Shown one piece after another: positions 9,260 through 19,318 of a DNA stretch of 64,000 nt. The notes beneath the pieces are model-generated. The model saw only the letters and a program-made list of their open reading frames with translations, did no database searches and was not told the DNA's origin. The translations under genes and the position numbers were made by a program. Origin of the DNA: Kuschelorhynchus macadamiae (taxonomy: Eukaryota; Arthropoda; Insecta; Coleoptera; Curculionidae); assembly GCA_030620095.1 (NCBI GenBank), contig JAUTXW010000325.1:1594501-1658500 (forward strand). The letters run 5' to 3'. Position 1 is the first letter of the stretch. The number at the start of each line of letters is the position of its first letter.

Positions 9260-9985
9260 ATACGGACATTAATTAAAAACAAACTTTACTGTGGTCCAGC
9301 TGACGCACACAGCAAGTTTATACGGTATAGACTCATTCCATAGCAGCAATCTCAATGTCAAACACGTACGTTTCTAATTAAGTCAACATAACAAACAAAA
9401 ACTTAAATCAGTATGTAATGAAGATATGATTGTAGTATATGGCTACAAAACATATAAAATCGAAAATGAAATTCATAGCAATAATTATAGAAAATGGTGG
9501 TACGGTAAAGTAGATTGTAAGAAGTAGGTATACATTAGAAAAACATATCGCTAAGTGTTCAAATGCCCGCATAACCATTTTGACATAGCAAAAACATAAA
9601 GTGTTGATTGACGCATTTGTGAATATTTTAATAAAATTGATACTATTAAAAGATATATATTTAGAGAAAAGTTTAGGGGAGGGTTCCCTTGAAACGAACA
9701 ATTTGATTTTTTTTACTTGTAAAATATTGTTTTAAATGATAAAGATTAAAATTACCCCGTTATATTATGAGCACAAGGTTGGTCGATTTACTTTTTCAAA
9801 AAAAGCTGGAAAAAGCTGATTATACTGACAAATTAATTCAACTTTATTTTATAAGATGCCCATTTGATGGGGGGTTGCCCTTGTTATGGGCAGCTATGCC
9901 CATGAACTGGACAGTAATACATAAATTATGAAAACAAGTATGCGAGTACTTTCTGCGGTACAAATAAAATTTCAAAAGCATTTTC
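9260..9985. other. no gene seen
   Basis: AT-rich. An open frame at 9408-9701 (minus) has no motif and looks accidental. Confidence 0.4.
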
Positions 9986-9989
9986 TGCA

Positions 9990-10490
9990 AAAAAAATCAA
10001 ACTTCCATTTACTCCACACGCAGACGTCACTGAATCCATTTTTCTTTACTTAAATTATATTCACCCTCACAAACAATGCAAGTAGAATTATCTTTCCTTC
10101 AAATTTTATTGTTTTCTCCATTTGAAGAATTTGCTGTATTTGAGTAAAATATTCTTCAAGTTCTCGTGGAGGTGGAGATTCATCGTGATGAGAGATATTA
10201 GTGTCTGTATCTGAGTCACTACTACATTGCATTTTTTCTGTTTTCCAAACTTTTTTGCTCTTGACGCCCTTCCTCTTCCTTTTATTTCGCTCTTCTTCTG
10301 TTTTGATCAGCTCATATTTTTGGGCGTGTCTGTTAGGATAGAGCGTTTTCCCTTTTTTCGGCCACCCGTTTTACTCCTTTTTCGCAAAGGTGCTATAGGA
10401 TAGGGTCTTAATATTTCCGGAGAAATTAACGCTTCTCGACCTTCTTTTGTAATATTTCTATTTACAATACCCCTTGTAAAAGGACGTAGA
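9990..10490 (-). pseudogene. C-terminal remnant of a pogo/jerky-type (DDE_1) transposase
   Basis: Reading minus from about 10480 gives ISPEILRPYPIAP, a KRSKTGGRKKGK basic stretch and SILTDTPK. This is the hallmark C-terminal linker after the DDE domain in insect pogo/jerky-like transposases. A frameshift follows, then an acidic, serine-rich spacer (SSDSDTDTN, 10050-10232 frame). The end is a CIVC...EGEYN...KEKW stretch like the C-terminal zinc motif of these proteins, broken by stops. The catalytic domain itself is missing. This is a dead fragment. Confidence 0.6.
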
Positions 10491-10636
10491 TAGATAGACG
10501 CCAGAAGTGGATAGCTGATCCAAAATATCGTCGTTTTGTGTCTTGTCCTATTTTGACTGTAAGACGTGTGTAAAATGAACAGTCAAAGTCTAAGTCAAAG
10601 TGAAATTATGCTTTGTTGCCTTAAGTACAAAGACTC

Positions 10637-10637
<1 letters not shown>

Positions 10638-10699
<62 letters not shown>
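10638..10699. repeat. (TA)n microsatellite
   Basis: About 31 perfect TA units lie 75 bp before the Penelope ORF. A matching TA tract follows the element at 13948-13990, so the PLE sits between two TA runs. Confidence 0.95.
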
Positions 10700-10700
<1 letters not shown>

Positions 10701-10773
10701 TTAGAGTGAGTTTCTGGACCATTTAAATATACCAATGACCATTTAATATATATTCTAAGAATATATAAGCAGA

Positions 10774-13230
10774 ATGGATGAAATACTGCCACCGACTGAA
10801 CAATATGAAACTAACATAACTCTAAGCAACGACAATATTAAAACCCTCTCTAAGAACTATTGTAAACTAGCTAGCCTAAAGAATAGAAGACAATTTTTAC
10901 TAAGATGTAAAACTGAAAACATATTTCCAGCATTTTTAAACATTAAAATTAACCACATAGAATTCTCATTAACTAACCTAAGAAGGAAATTTCATGAAAA
11001 TATTATAAATAATTTTAAACTCAATACGTTAAAATTACTAATTAGCGACACCATCATTAATATAAAAAACATCGAAACTAAAATATCTCAAATCAAAAAC
11101 CAATTACAGGAAACAACCACCGCAAATAAATTTAATGAACTCTTAAATATCGAAAATAAAAAATATGAAGCTTTATTCGAAAAAATTAAATTAAGAAACA
11201 TAAACAAAATTTACTTGTTAAAAACAAAAAAAAATAAAACAAACCCAAAAAAAATTAATATACAAAAAGAGTGGCTAGAAAATCTGACTGAGACGGAAAT
11301 TCCGGAATATGCAGTAGAAATTCTAAGTTTAGGTTCTAATTTTGCGTATCCAATTACAAATTCCAATGAACTCCCTGTTCCTGACATAATATCATCTGTC
11401 GAAACATCAATCAGTAACCTTATTAATGATGAAAAAGATACAATAAGGGCAAATTGTTGTAACACTATCAAAACATATCAAAATAAAATAAAATCTAAAC
11501 AATATAAAACAAAACATAATAATATAGACCAAGAATTAATTAAAAAAATTAAAAAAACAAACACTTTTCTGAAAAATCATCCAAATCTAAAAATCGTACG
11601 CCCAGACAAATCAAATAAAACGGTTATCATGGATACAAAAGAATATGATAATAAAATGCAATTACTTCTGAACGACACAGATACATACAAAAAAATAAAT
11701 ACAGATCCAACAAATATTTTTCAAAAAAGAAACAACGAACTTGTTACACGGTGGGAAAAGAAAAACTATATATCACCTAATTGTGCTAAGAACCTAAAAA
11801 TGTATAATGCCCAAACACCAAAAATTTACGGTTTGCCAAAATTACATAAAGATGGAATTCCAATGCGCCCAATTATTTCGTGTATACAATCACCATTAAA
11901 TAACCTTTCTAAATTTTTAAAACAAATTCTAGAAAATATAGTCAACAAAAGTACCACTTACATTAAAGATTCATGGGATTTCAAAGAAAAAATAAATAAT
12001 TTTCAAGTACCTCAAAACCATATTTTAATCTCACTGGATGTCATCTCTCTATACACAAATGTACCAATTGATTTAGCCCTCCTACTTATAAAAAATAAAT
12101 GGAACGAAATAAAAAAATTCACGGATATACCTCTGGATGAATTTCTAATAGCCATTGAACTAACTTTAAAATCCACATTTTTTGCATACAACAATAATTT
12201 TTATAAACAAATAGAAGGTTGCGCAATGGGTTCCCCAATATCAAGTGTAGTTGCACAACTAGTAATGGAGGAACTAGAGAGCAATGTAATCGGACAACTA
12301 GACATATCACTTCCATTTTTCTACAGGTACGTTGATGATTGCATAACTCTAATTCCAAAAGATAAATGTAAATATATCCTAAATGCCTTTAACAACTTCC
12401 ATGAAAAACTTAAATTCACCATCGAGACTGAAAACAACTCAAAAATAAATTTCCTAGATATGACATTATATAATAAAAACAATATTATTGAAACACAATG
12501 GTACACAAAAAAAACGTGGTCTGGCAGATACATAAATTACTTTTCGCAACACCCAATGAACCAAAAAAAGTCGGTAATAATCAGTCTCGCCGATAGAGCA
12601 ATAAAATTGAGTAATTTAACTTATCAATCCCAGGCAATACAAAAGGCAAAAAACATCTTAATTCAAAATAGTTACCCAAAAAAATTAATAAATTCAATAT
12701 TTAACTCCAGATTACAGCAAATGAACAATCCCAATCAAAACGTACCAAACAAAAAAACTAAAGATAAAAAATTCCTCTCTATTCCTTACATCCAGGGTCT
12801 TTCAGAAAGTATCCAAACTATTTTCAAACACCAAAACATAACCGTATGCCACAAAAGCTACAACACTTTTCAAAAGAAATTTTTTACTTGCCTTAAAACA
12901 CCAACCCCAACCAGTCAAAAAACACACACTATATATCAAATACCATGTAATGATTGCCCAGGAGTATACATCGGACAAACTACTCAATACCTTAAAAACC
13001 GCCTAAATGGACATAAATATGACAAAAAAAATAAAACTTCATTAACTAAGCACGAAAATGAAACATCCCATAAATTCAAATATGAAGACACAAAAATATT
13101 AAAAACGGAAACCAACCAAAGAAAAAGGGAATTCTTAGAAATGCTCTATATTAAGCAAAATAAAAATTCAATAAATGATAGAACTGAAATTAAAAATTTA
13201 AACCAAATATATCACAACGTAATAAAATAA
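10774..13230 (+). CDS. intact Penelope-like element polyprotein: reverse transcriptase plus GIY-YIG endonuclease
   Basis: This is an uninterrupted 818-codon ORF from ATG at 10774. Residues 1-250 are a lysine/asparagine-rich helical N-terminal region. The RT follows: RPDKSNKTVIMD (~275), YGLPKLHKDGIPMRPIIS (~352), SLDVISLYTNVP (~420), GCAMGSPISS (~482) and the catalytic YVDD (~519). A CNDC zinc pair precedes GVYIGQTTQYLKNRLNGH (~728-745) with H residues after it, then the conserved Glu in KREFLEMLYI. This is the CxxC/H-H plus GIY-YIG endonuclease found in Penelope-like elements. The protein copies its RNA by target-primed reverse transcription at ends cut by the GIY-YIG domain. All catalytic residues seen are intact, so this is the youngest and possibly still competent element here. 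The ORF is A-rich, like other PLEs. It differs from the two other PLE families in the window. Confidence 0.92.
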   Translation: MDEILPPTEQYETNITLSNDNIKTLSKNYCKLASLKNRRQFLLRCKTENIFPAFLNIKINHIEFSLTNLRRKFHENIINNFKLNTLKLLISDTIINIKNIETKISQIKNQLQETTTANKFNELLNIENKKYEALFEKIKLRNINKIYLLKTKKNKTNPKKINIQKEWLENLTETEIPEYAVEILSLGSNFAYPITNSNELPVPDIISSVETSISNLINDEKDTIRANCCNTIKTYQNKIKSKQYKTKHNNIDQELIKKIKKTNTFLKNHPNLKIVRPDKSNKTVIMDTKEYDNKMQLLLNDTDTYKKINTDPTNIFQKRNNELVTRWEKKNYISPNCAKNLKMYNAQTPKIYGLPKLHKDGIPMRPIISCIQSPLNNLSKFLKQILENIVNKSTTYIKDSWDFKEKINNFQVPQNHILISLDVISLYTNVPIDLALLLIKNKWNEIKKFTDIPLDEFLIAIELTLKSTFFAYNNNFYKQIEGCAMGSPISSVVAQLVMEELESNVIGQLDISLPFFYRYVDDCITLIPKDKCKYILNAFNNFHEKLKFTIETENNSKINFLDMTLYNKNNIIETQWYTKKTWSGRYINYFSQHPMNQKKSVIISLADRAIKLSNLTYQSQAIQKAKNILIQNSYPKKLINSIFNSRLQQMNNPNQNVPNKKTKDKKFLSIPYIQGLSESIQTIFKHQNITVCHKSYNTFQKKFFTCLKTPTPTSQKTHTIYQIPCNDCPGVYIGQTTQYLKNRLNGHKYDKKNKTSLTKHENETSHKFKYEDTKILKTETNQRKREFLEMLYIKQNKNSINDRTEIKNLNQIYHNVIK

Positions 13231-13820
13231 TTATCATGTTCCGAAATTTTCTCCTTGATTAATAAATAAGAAAAAAAAAAAAATTTTTTTACTTAGTTAA
13301 GTGAAACGGAAAAAAAATACAGTAATTACCAATTGATTATAATAACAAATAGTATAATTAAAGGCCCTCATGCTATACACCAAAACAACAACAACACAAT
13401 ATACAATTTTTTGCTTCAGTAAAAACAATCAGAAAGACAAGCAACTGCTTCAAAACGAGGTGCAATTCCAGTCAAAATATATCGGTAGACTAACATGCCA
13501 CCGTAGTTTTATAAATAAAAATTTTACATGTTTGTTGGCGTCTAATACTGTATACTAAATGTGACGTGACAAAAATTTTATTCTTTTTTGGTTTGCTGAA
13601 TGCAGGAAGTTACCTTCTTGGGTGAGTTTGAAAGTATAAATTACTAGGAATTTTAGTTAGCGTAACGAATTATGATTATATAAAAAAAAAAAAAAGGTTA
13701 TTTTTAATTATGTGTCTATAAGTATATATATGTAACATTTTGTCTCTACATTTAAAAAAAAAAAAATGTTGACTTCGCATAATATAAAATAGTACTGTTT
13801 TTAGTTTCAGTCAAACAGCA
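13231..13820. other. PLE 3' untranslated region
   Basis: Non-coding, A/T-rich, with several homopolymer runs (13270-13290, 13681-13695, 13753-13765). It joins the PLE ORF to its 3' hammerhead motif. Confidence 0.5.
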
Positions 13821-13850
13821 CTGATGAAGGCATTTAGCCGAAACGTTTGC
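13821..13850 (+). ncRNA. hammerhead ribozyme-like motif at the 3' end of the intact PLE
   Basis: CTGATGA, stem II GGC/GCC around an ATTTA loop, GAAA, then CGTTTGC. Penelope-like elements are known to carry minimal type I hammerheads in their terminal repeats, and this one lies 590 bp past the ORF on the same strand. AATAAA motifs follow. Confidence 0.6.
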
Positions 13851-13946
13851 AATAAACAAAATGAAAATTAGTGCCGAAAAATAAATTTGTTTTATTTTTC
13901 CAAAAAAATAATTTGAGGCCAAAAAAACCAAAGAAAATCTTCCCAC

Positions 13947-13947
<1 letters not shown>

Positions 13948-13990
<43 letters not shown>
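13948..13990. repeat. (TA)n microsatellite after the PLE
   Basis: About 21 TA units mark the probable 3' limit of the PLE insertion. Confidence 0.95.
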
Positions 13991-13991
<1 letters not shown>

Positions 13992-13993
<2 letters not shown>

Positions 13994-14935
13994 AGTATAA
14001 AAGAAGATTACAAAAATGTAGTTAAAAAACGAACAAAAACACAGACAAAATAAATGTATGAAAAATGATGGCTTTTAAAGATAAAAGATAAGCGACACGG
14101 ACACTGGTGGCTATGACTTCAAATGTAATAAATAAAAAAAATATAACATAAGTCGTATACTCTATAAATAATATCACAAACCAGTAAAAAAATCAGTAAT
14201 GTTAAAATCATTAAAAAATGAGAGCAACTTTTTTATGTATTTTTTGACGAGCAGTAAGCGGTTGTGGCGGATGTGGAGTCGGGTGGTTAGATCTGGGTGT
14301 ATCATCTTGTGACTCTTCATTCTAAAATACAAATATACGGGCATAATTTTACTTAATATGTATCTGATCCCATATAGCATGGACGAGGTTATCAAAATAA
14401 ACCCCCATTTTTTATTATTTAAAATGCATTGTTGCATTTTAAACAATAATATAATAATAATAATGCATTATTATTTATTTTTATTCCATTTTGCCTCAAT
14501 TTTAATTTTTCTAAATATTAAGTTGTTTAAGGTAAAGCAAAATCAATAAATAACTGAAAAAAGTAATCTTAAGAAATAGGAAAACATAATATAGTAGAAG
14601 TGGTATAGTCACAGCAGTGGGAAAAAACAGTATCTTTTTTTAAGTTATCCGCATGTGAAAACGATTGGAAAAAGTAGCAAAAGGTTCTGATGCTACTTGG
14701 AAACTATGGACGGGAGGCACAACAAAATAATATATATTTTAATTATAAGGAATTACACAGAATCATCTTGTTTGCTGTAGTTGATACCTATTACAACTTT
14801 TTATATGTCGGATATCAGGGGAAAATATCTGATGGTTTCTGCTCTAAAACTACCTAAGTGTGGAAAAATTACGTTAGTTAAAAAAAATAGCTAACTGATA
14901 TTAAACGATACCATTACTTCAACTTGCCTTCTTCG
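13992..14935. other. no gene seen
   Basis: AT-rich. There is a local near-palindrome of TGCAT and ATAATAATA blocks at about 14420-14475. Open frames here are short and lack motifs. Confidence 0.4.
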
Positions 14936-14939
14936 TATG

Positions 14940-15475
14940 TAGAGTAAAATATCGTGAATATCTTATACAGGGCGCGTCGAAAACTTGAAATGTTGGGAAA
15001 CTTTTTTAATTCTTGTGTAATTTTCAGCGATACTGTCTTCGAAATAATTGGAAACAGTTTGCATCCAAGAAGCATTTTTAAACATATAATGTAATTAAAT
15101 TATCTGTTCAGAAAAAAATATGAAACATGTTCGATGCAATTTGGAATATTGTGGCACTGAGTTTGTTCATGTTGTCACATTTTTACGTATAGGAACGATT
15201 TTAGCGTTTTTTAACTAATAAGGAAATTCAAAGGTGGGGAAACTTTTTAATTTTTTTGATTTTAGCAAAAAAAATTAATCTTCATAAAAAGTTTTGCTTG
15301 CTCCAAAACTAAGATTGGGAGTAAAAAGTTGTAAATAATATACAAGATTTATAAAAAATTGTATATATAACTTCGGTGGCAATGCAATAATATGGTACCA
15401 TAGAGTAAAAAATCGTGATTATCTTATACAGGTCAAAATTTTGAAATGTTGGGAAACTTTTTTAATTATTATATA
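14940..15475. repeat. direct repeat of ~70 bp, ~460 bp apart
   Basis: AGAGTAAAATATCGTG...CTTATACAGG...GAAATGTTGGGAAACTTTTTTAA occurs at about 14940-15010 and again at about 15402-15470. The TACAGG inside suggests mariner-type MITE ends. The region between has no gene. A partial tandem duplication or two copies of one MITE end would both explain it. Confidence 0.5.
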
Positions 15476-15713
15476 TTTTTTATTAAAAAGCCCCTATGTG
15501 TAAATTGTTGAAATATTTTTGCAGCAAATGATCAATCTTGAGTTGAAATCAAATAATTAAAAAATCAAGTGAGAATATTTCCAGAATAATTTGAAACATA
15601 AAATCAACAAAGTCTCAAAACATGAAAAAGGGACTTTTTACATAGAGCCCTTCAACTGCATCTTTTGATCAAGCGCTCAACAACAAAACATTAATATAAT
15701 TTATTTTGTCGTT

Positions 15714-16012
15714 AATCCGTATTCGTGCCATTTGGATAAGTGTTTGCCTAAGAGAGTTTCTAACAACAGAGTATCGAAAGTCCGTCGCATAGAGGAAAAT
15801 GTTTTTGGATTGCTGTGTGTGATTTTTCTTATTGTCCACAAAAGCTTTAAAATAAATGTTGAAATTGTGCAGTGCGCAAAACTGGCTACTGCATACCTGC
15901 ATTATTTCTTGCGAAGAAACAAAAAGCCAAAAAAAATATACTCCACCTGCCACTTGTAGAAGATCCAGAATCTGGCTCTATTTTTCCAAAATGTGGAGAC
16001 AATATATACCTA
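15714..16012 (+). pseudogene. C-terminal fragment of a PIF/Harbinger transposase (DDE_4 domain)
   Basis: The plus strand reads LPKRVSNNRVSKVRRIEENV, then FGLLCVIFLIVH, then LATAYLHYFLRRN. This is the R-x-x-E-N-x-F-G-I-L ... LHNFLR block that ends Harbinger nucleases. After a frame change come IYTPP and EDPESGSIFP, matching the usual short tail. Only the last third of the domain is present. The fragment abuts the pogo remnant on the other strand, so one interrupted the other or a rearrangement joined them. Confidence 0.6.
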
Positions 16013-16920
16013 TTGAGGTTTTAACTAATTTACCAAAGAATTCAAAAAATACTACAACGGAAGCAAACAGAAACAGAGAAGAATTCATATATATTTTTTT
16101 AATATTTTCTAGAATATTCCTTTTTTTGGGAGACATTTCTTTATTTAAATCACCTATAGACTTAGATGTACGATTAAAATATTTATACATTTTGAAGAGG
16201 GTTATAAAATGGTCATTTTCTATGGCAGAAAACTTCTTATCTAAAGTTTTAAATTTATTTATCTTTTCTTCTCCTACTATTTTAGTAAATGTGCTAAAAG
16301 CCAAAGTACAATCCGTTGATGAATCATTGTTTTCGTTAGGGGCAATTAGTTTTGTGTCGATGGAACCTAAACATTTGGTATAACCAATGGCGTCTGGATT
16401 TAAAGGATAAAGACCACAAGCCCTAAATCCATTTACCAACGTTTCAGTTTTAATACTTGTGTTAATGGATTTTTCCAACAAAGTTGCAAAAGTGACTTTA
16501 TTGAGAGTTTCTCCTGGGTGTATTTTTTCCCACTCTCTAACAACTCGTCGCCAAACCTCTTTTCTAAACACAGCTACATCACAGGGCTGTACAATTCATG
16601 TAGCATTTGGATACAAAGCAAAAACCTCTATTTTTAATTCACTACACAAAATAGTTAGCGTGTAATTCAAGTGGGATTTATGCCCATCAGGAATAGAATC
16701 ACCGGAAACGGGACACCTTTTTCTAGGAGGTAGGGATGAAAAACATTAGCAATATACTCATAAAAGGTCTGGCTGGTCCTCCAGCCATTTGAGCTTCGCC
16801 CCGGTGTTTAATTCTAAATTCAATTGTCGATTTCGGAATTCCATACTTTCGTTCGGCTGATCTATACGATTCAATTTTATTTTGTACGTCTCGTATCGCT
16901 TCCTCTATTTTTTTTATCAT
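15978..16920 (-). pseudogene. internally deleted pogo/Tigger transposase
   Basis: At the N-terminal end (16920-16723) is AIRDVQNKIESYRSAERKYG followed by IPKSTIEFRIKHRG, the Psq-type helix-turn-helix of pogo transposases. The central catalytic part is deleted. It resumes near 16715 with PVILFL, a frameshift, DGHKSH, then ALYPNAT, an in-frame stop, IVQPCDVAVF, KEVWRRVVREW and NGFRACGLYPLNPDAI. DGHKSH and QPCD hold the second and third acidic positions of the DDE_1 triad. With a deletion, a frameshift and a stop, the gene is dead. Confidence 0.75.
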
Positions 16921-17330
16921 ATTCTTTTACTTTAGGCATTTTTAATTGGTATTAGGGAGCATAAAATTAAAATACAGTTATTGGACATCACGAACATAGT
17001 TGCTGGACACATGTCACGTATAACGTTTTCCAAAAATAGAATTAAAAAAAATATAGGCAGTGTATGGTAACTGACTATCAGATCCCAAAATGCCCAAAAC
17101 ACTTTTAATACAGTTATTGGACACCTATTCTTTACGTTATAATTAGAAATACAGCAAAACTTGAAACAAGACATGATATTTTTAAGTAATTTACATGCAT
17201 TATAAATTAGGTATAACTTAAAGATTGATTTAGAATATAAAAACATTTATTTTCCAACACAACCTATCCTAATGAAATGTATTATAAAATACGTACCTCA
17301 GACCACATGTATATTAAACCGTTAGAACTC

Positions 17331-18700
17331 GCGCGCGAAGGGCCCAATGGCCCAGAGGACCCACCATCCACCCGACTTCCCTCCTGGGAAGCCGCCTCTC
17401 GATGATAGGTACTACCGGTTTAACGGGCCTAGGGCCTAAATAAACCATAAGTCATCGCTATCTTAGGTGTGTCAGATGTGTGTACACATCCGAATGGGTG
17501 TGCGAAGAGGTGTGTGTGTTGCTGCCCGCTCTATGCCTTTCGTGGCTTTCTTCCTGATTGTTGTCTGGAGAGGCTCCCAGTCCAGGTCCCTCTGGATCTG
17601 AGGCGTTTCTTACGTACCAAGGTGCGTCTACCGCAGTCCTTATGTACTTATTTTCTGTAGCTGCCAGTTGGTTTATGTAGGTGGGCGCTGCGTACGCCCA
17701 CGCTACTGCACCATATCTCAACTGTGATCTTGCGATCATTTTTATCATGGTCAGCTTTGTACGAAGAGCCATGGAGCTTCTTCGGTTCAAGAGAGGGTAT
17801 AGCCTGGCCATAGCCCTGTTTGTCTTTGCTCTTGTTGCCTCTATATGGGGTTTCCATGTTAGCCCCTTATCCATAATCAGCCCTAGATATTTAATCGTGT
17901 TGGCCCATGGGATGTCATCTCCGTCAATGCTTATAGCCTCTGGGGGTATCATCCTCCTCTTTTGGAAGAGGATGGCCTGACTTTTTTGTGCATTCACTTA
18001 TCAGATCCATTTCTTCCTGTAGTCTCCTACAAATGATACCTGCATTTCTATGCTTTGCCGCTATAGCACAGTCGTCGGCGTATAGGGCTATAGAAGTGTT
18101 GTGTGTCTTGGGGATGTCATGTGTATACACGTTATATAAGTGCGGTCCTAACACAGATCCCTGAGGCACACCTGCGTCTAGTCTTCTTGGTATCGATTTG
18201 GAGAGCTTGACTCTGACGCTTGCCGATCTATCATCCAGATAGTGGGCAATCAGTTTGCATGTCTTTGTTGCAAAACCTGCGTTTTGCATTTTGTAGACAA
18301 GTCCTTTGTGCCATACTCTGTCAAAAGCTCTGGCTACGTCTAGGAAGATCGTGCCAGTAGCTTCTTTCAAGTTGAAACCGCTGGTGACAGTTTCAACTAT
18401 TCTCAGAGCCTGCAATTCTGTTGAGTGGCCGCTTCTGAAACCGAATTGCTCCTTAGGGATAATATCTAGGGCGTCTGTTTCGTCTTTGAGCCTGATGTTC
18501 AGGACTTAGTGTAGCAATTCCTTTTCTAGGAAGTTGCTTTATCATTTGATTGATTATGCCATCTTTGCCTGTAGCTTTGCGCTTCTTCAGACATTTTATG
18601 ACATTTTCGAGCTTTGCGCTTCTTCAGACATTTTATGACATTTTCGACCTCCTGCGGTGTAGCTTAGAACTCAACTACTAGTGCAAAGATTTGGCCATTT
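17331..18700 (-). pseudogene. 5'-truncated Jockey-type LINE reverse transcriptase, family A
   Basis: From high to low coordinates it reads TPQEVENVIKCLKKRKATGK, GKDGIINQMIKQL, FGFRSGHSTELQALRIVETV, IFLDVARAFDRVWHKGLVYK, GVPQGSVLGPHLYNVYTHD, IALYADDCAIAAKHR, then KYLGLIMDKGLTWKPHIEAT and the RT thumb. These are RT motifs of a Jockey-clade non-LTR element; YADD is intact. Damage includes a deletion between GIATL and SPEHQ, a ~25-bp deletion before NAQKSQ that shifts frame, and a 37-bp tandem duplication. The 3' end has a GGCCC...CTTCGCGCGC tail with a hairpin, shared with the copy at 49466-51057. Confidence 0.85.
18574..18647. repeat. two tandem copies of a 37-bp LINE segment
   Basis: GCTTTGCGCTTCTTCAGACA and the following 17 bp repeat exactly with period 37. 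The duplication shifts the LINE frame and is a recent local event, since the two copies are identical apart from their last bases. Confidence 0.85.
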
Positions 18701-18887
18701 GCTGTTTGGGATCAAAAGTGAATTAGTGTTGATGTCGCCATCTCATCGTCACTCGTTGAATTATCACTTACAGAAAACCTATTATAAGGTTTAAAACTAA
18801 AATGTCCGATAACTGTATGGTGTCCGATAACTATAAGTTTTACCCTATCTTTGTTTAAGATATATAAATTAATGCGTAATGAAAATA

Positions 18888-19318
18888 TATTTATAAATTT
18901 TGCACAAAATGTTACATAGAAATGAACTGGTAACATTTTGGTATGAATCCAAGACAACAAAACAAAATGGCGACCTAATAAAATATTTAAAAAATCAGCT
19001 TGCAAAAGGTACCTATTAGATTGATTTCAAATTTTGTGCGTGATATAGAGATAAACTGACAAAAATGTGGTATGAATTTAAGATGGCGGAACAAAATAGG
19101 GGTCAAATAAAATGTTTAAAAAATCAACGTAAAAAATATTTCCTTATCCAATCGATTTCAAATTTTGCACAAAAATTAAATGTGATATAGGAATAAAATG
19201 GTACGAATTCAATATGATTGAAAAGACAGTATATATGTGTTACTACTACGTGCGGAACTAAATTGGGTTACACTTCACTATTCCTATCAAATAGAAAAGG
19301 TTCATAACGAGGGAAGTT
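18888..19318 (+). mobile_element. copy B of the ACTTCCC/GGGAAGT repeat family, 5'-truncated
   Basis: About two and a half internal monomers (TTTTGCACAAAATG..., ATGGCGACC..., AAGATGGCGGAAC...) run into the family's right end, GACAGTATATATGTG...CATAACGAGGGAAGT. The left ACTTCCC end is missing. Confidence 0.65.

Larger units (their letters stand above)
16974..18835. mobile_element. pogo-type terminal motifs flanking a LINE insertion
   Basis: TACAGTTATTGGACA occurs at about 16976 and 17112 on the plus strand. Its inverse TGTCCGATAACT occurs twice at about 18800-18832. Each side thus has two copies of GTTATYGGACA facing inward, with TA next to CAG, as expected for pogo/mariner ends. Removing the LINE at 17331-18700 leaves a ~450-bp element, or a detached 5' end of the pogo gene beside it. 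Confidence 0.4.

Noticed and set aside
10774..13230. Retron, telomerase or viral polymerase as the identity of the 818-codon RT
   Set aside because: The GIY-YIG domain with a preceding CxxC pair and the PKLHK/RPI motifs point specifically to a Penelope-like element.
17469..17980. Plus-strand frames opposite the LINE reverse transcriptase
   Set aside because: They are antisense shadows of the RT; the minus frames carry all conserved motifs. The same applies to 18306-18509, 49580-50422, 50650-50899 and 62303-62539.
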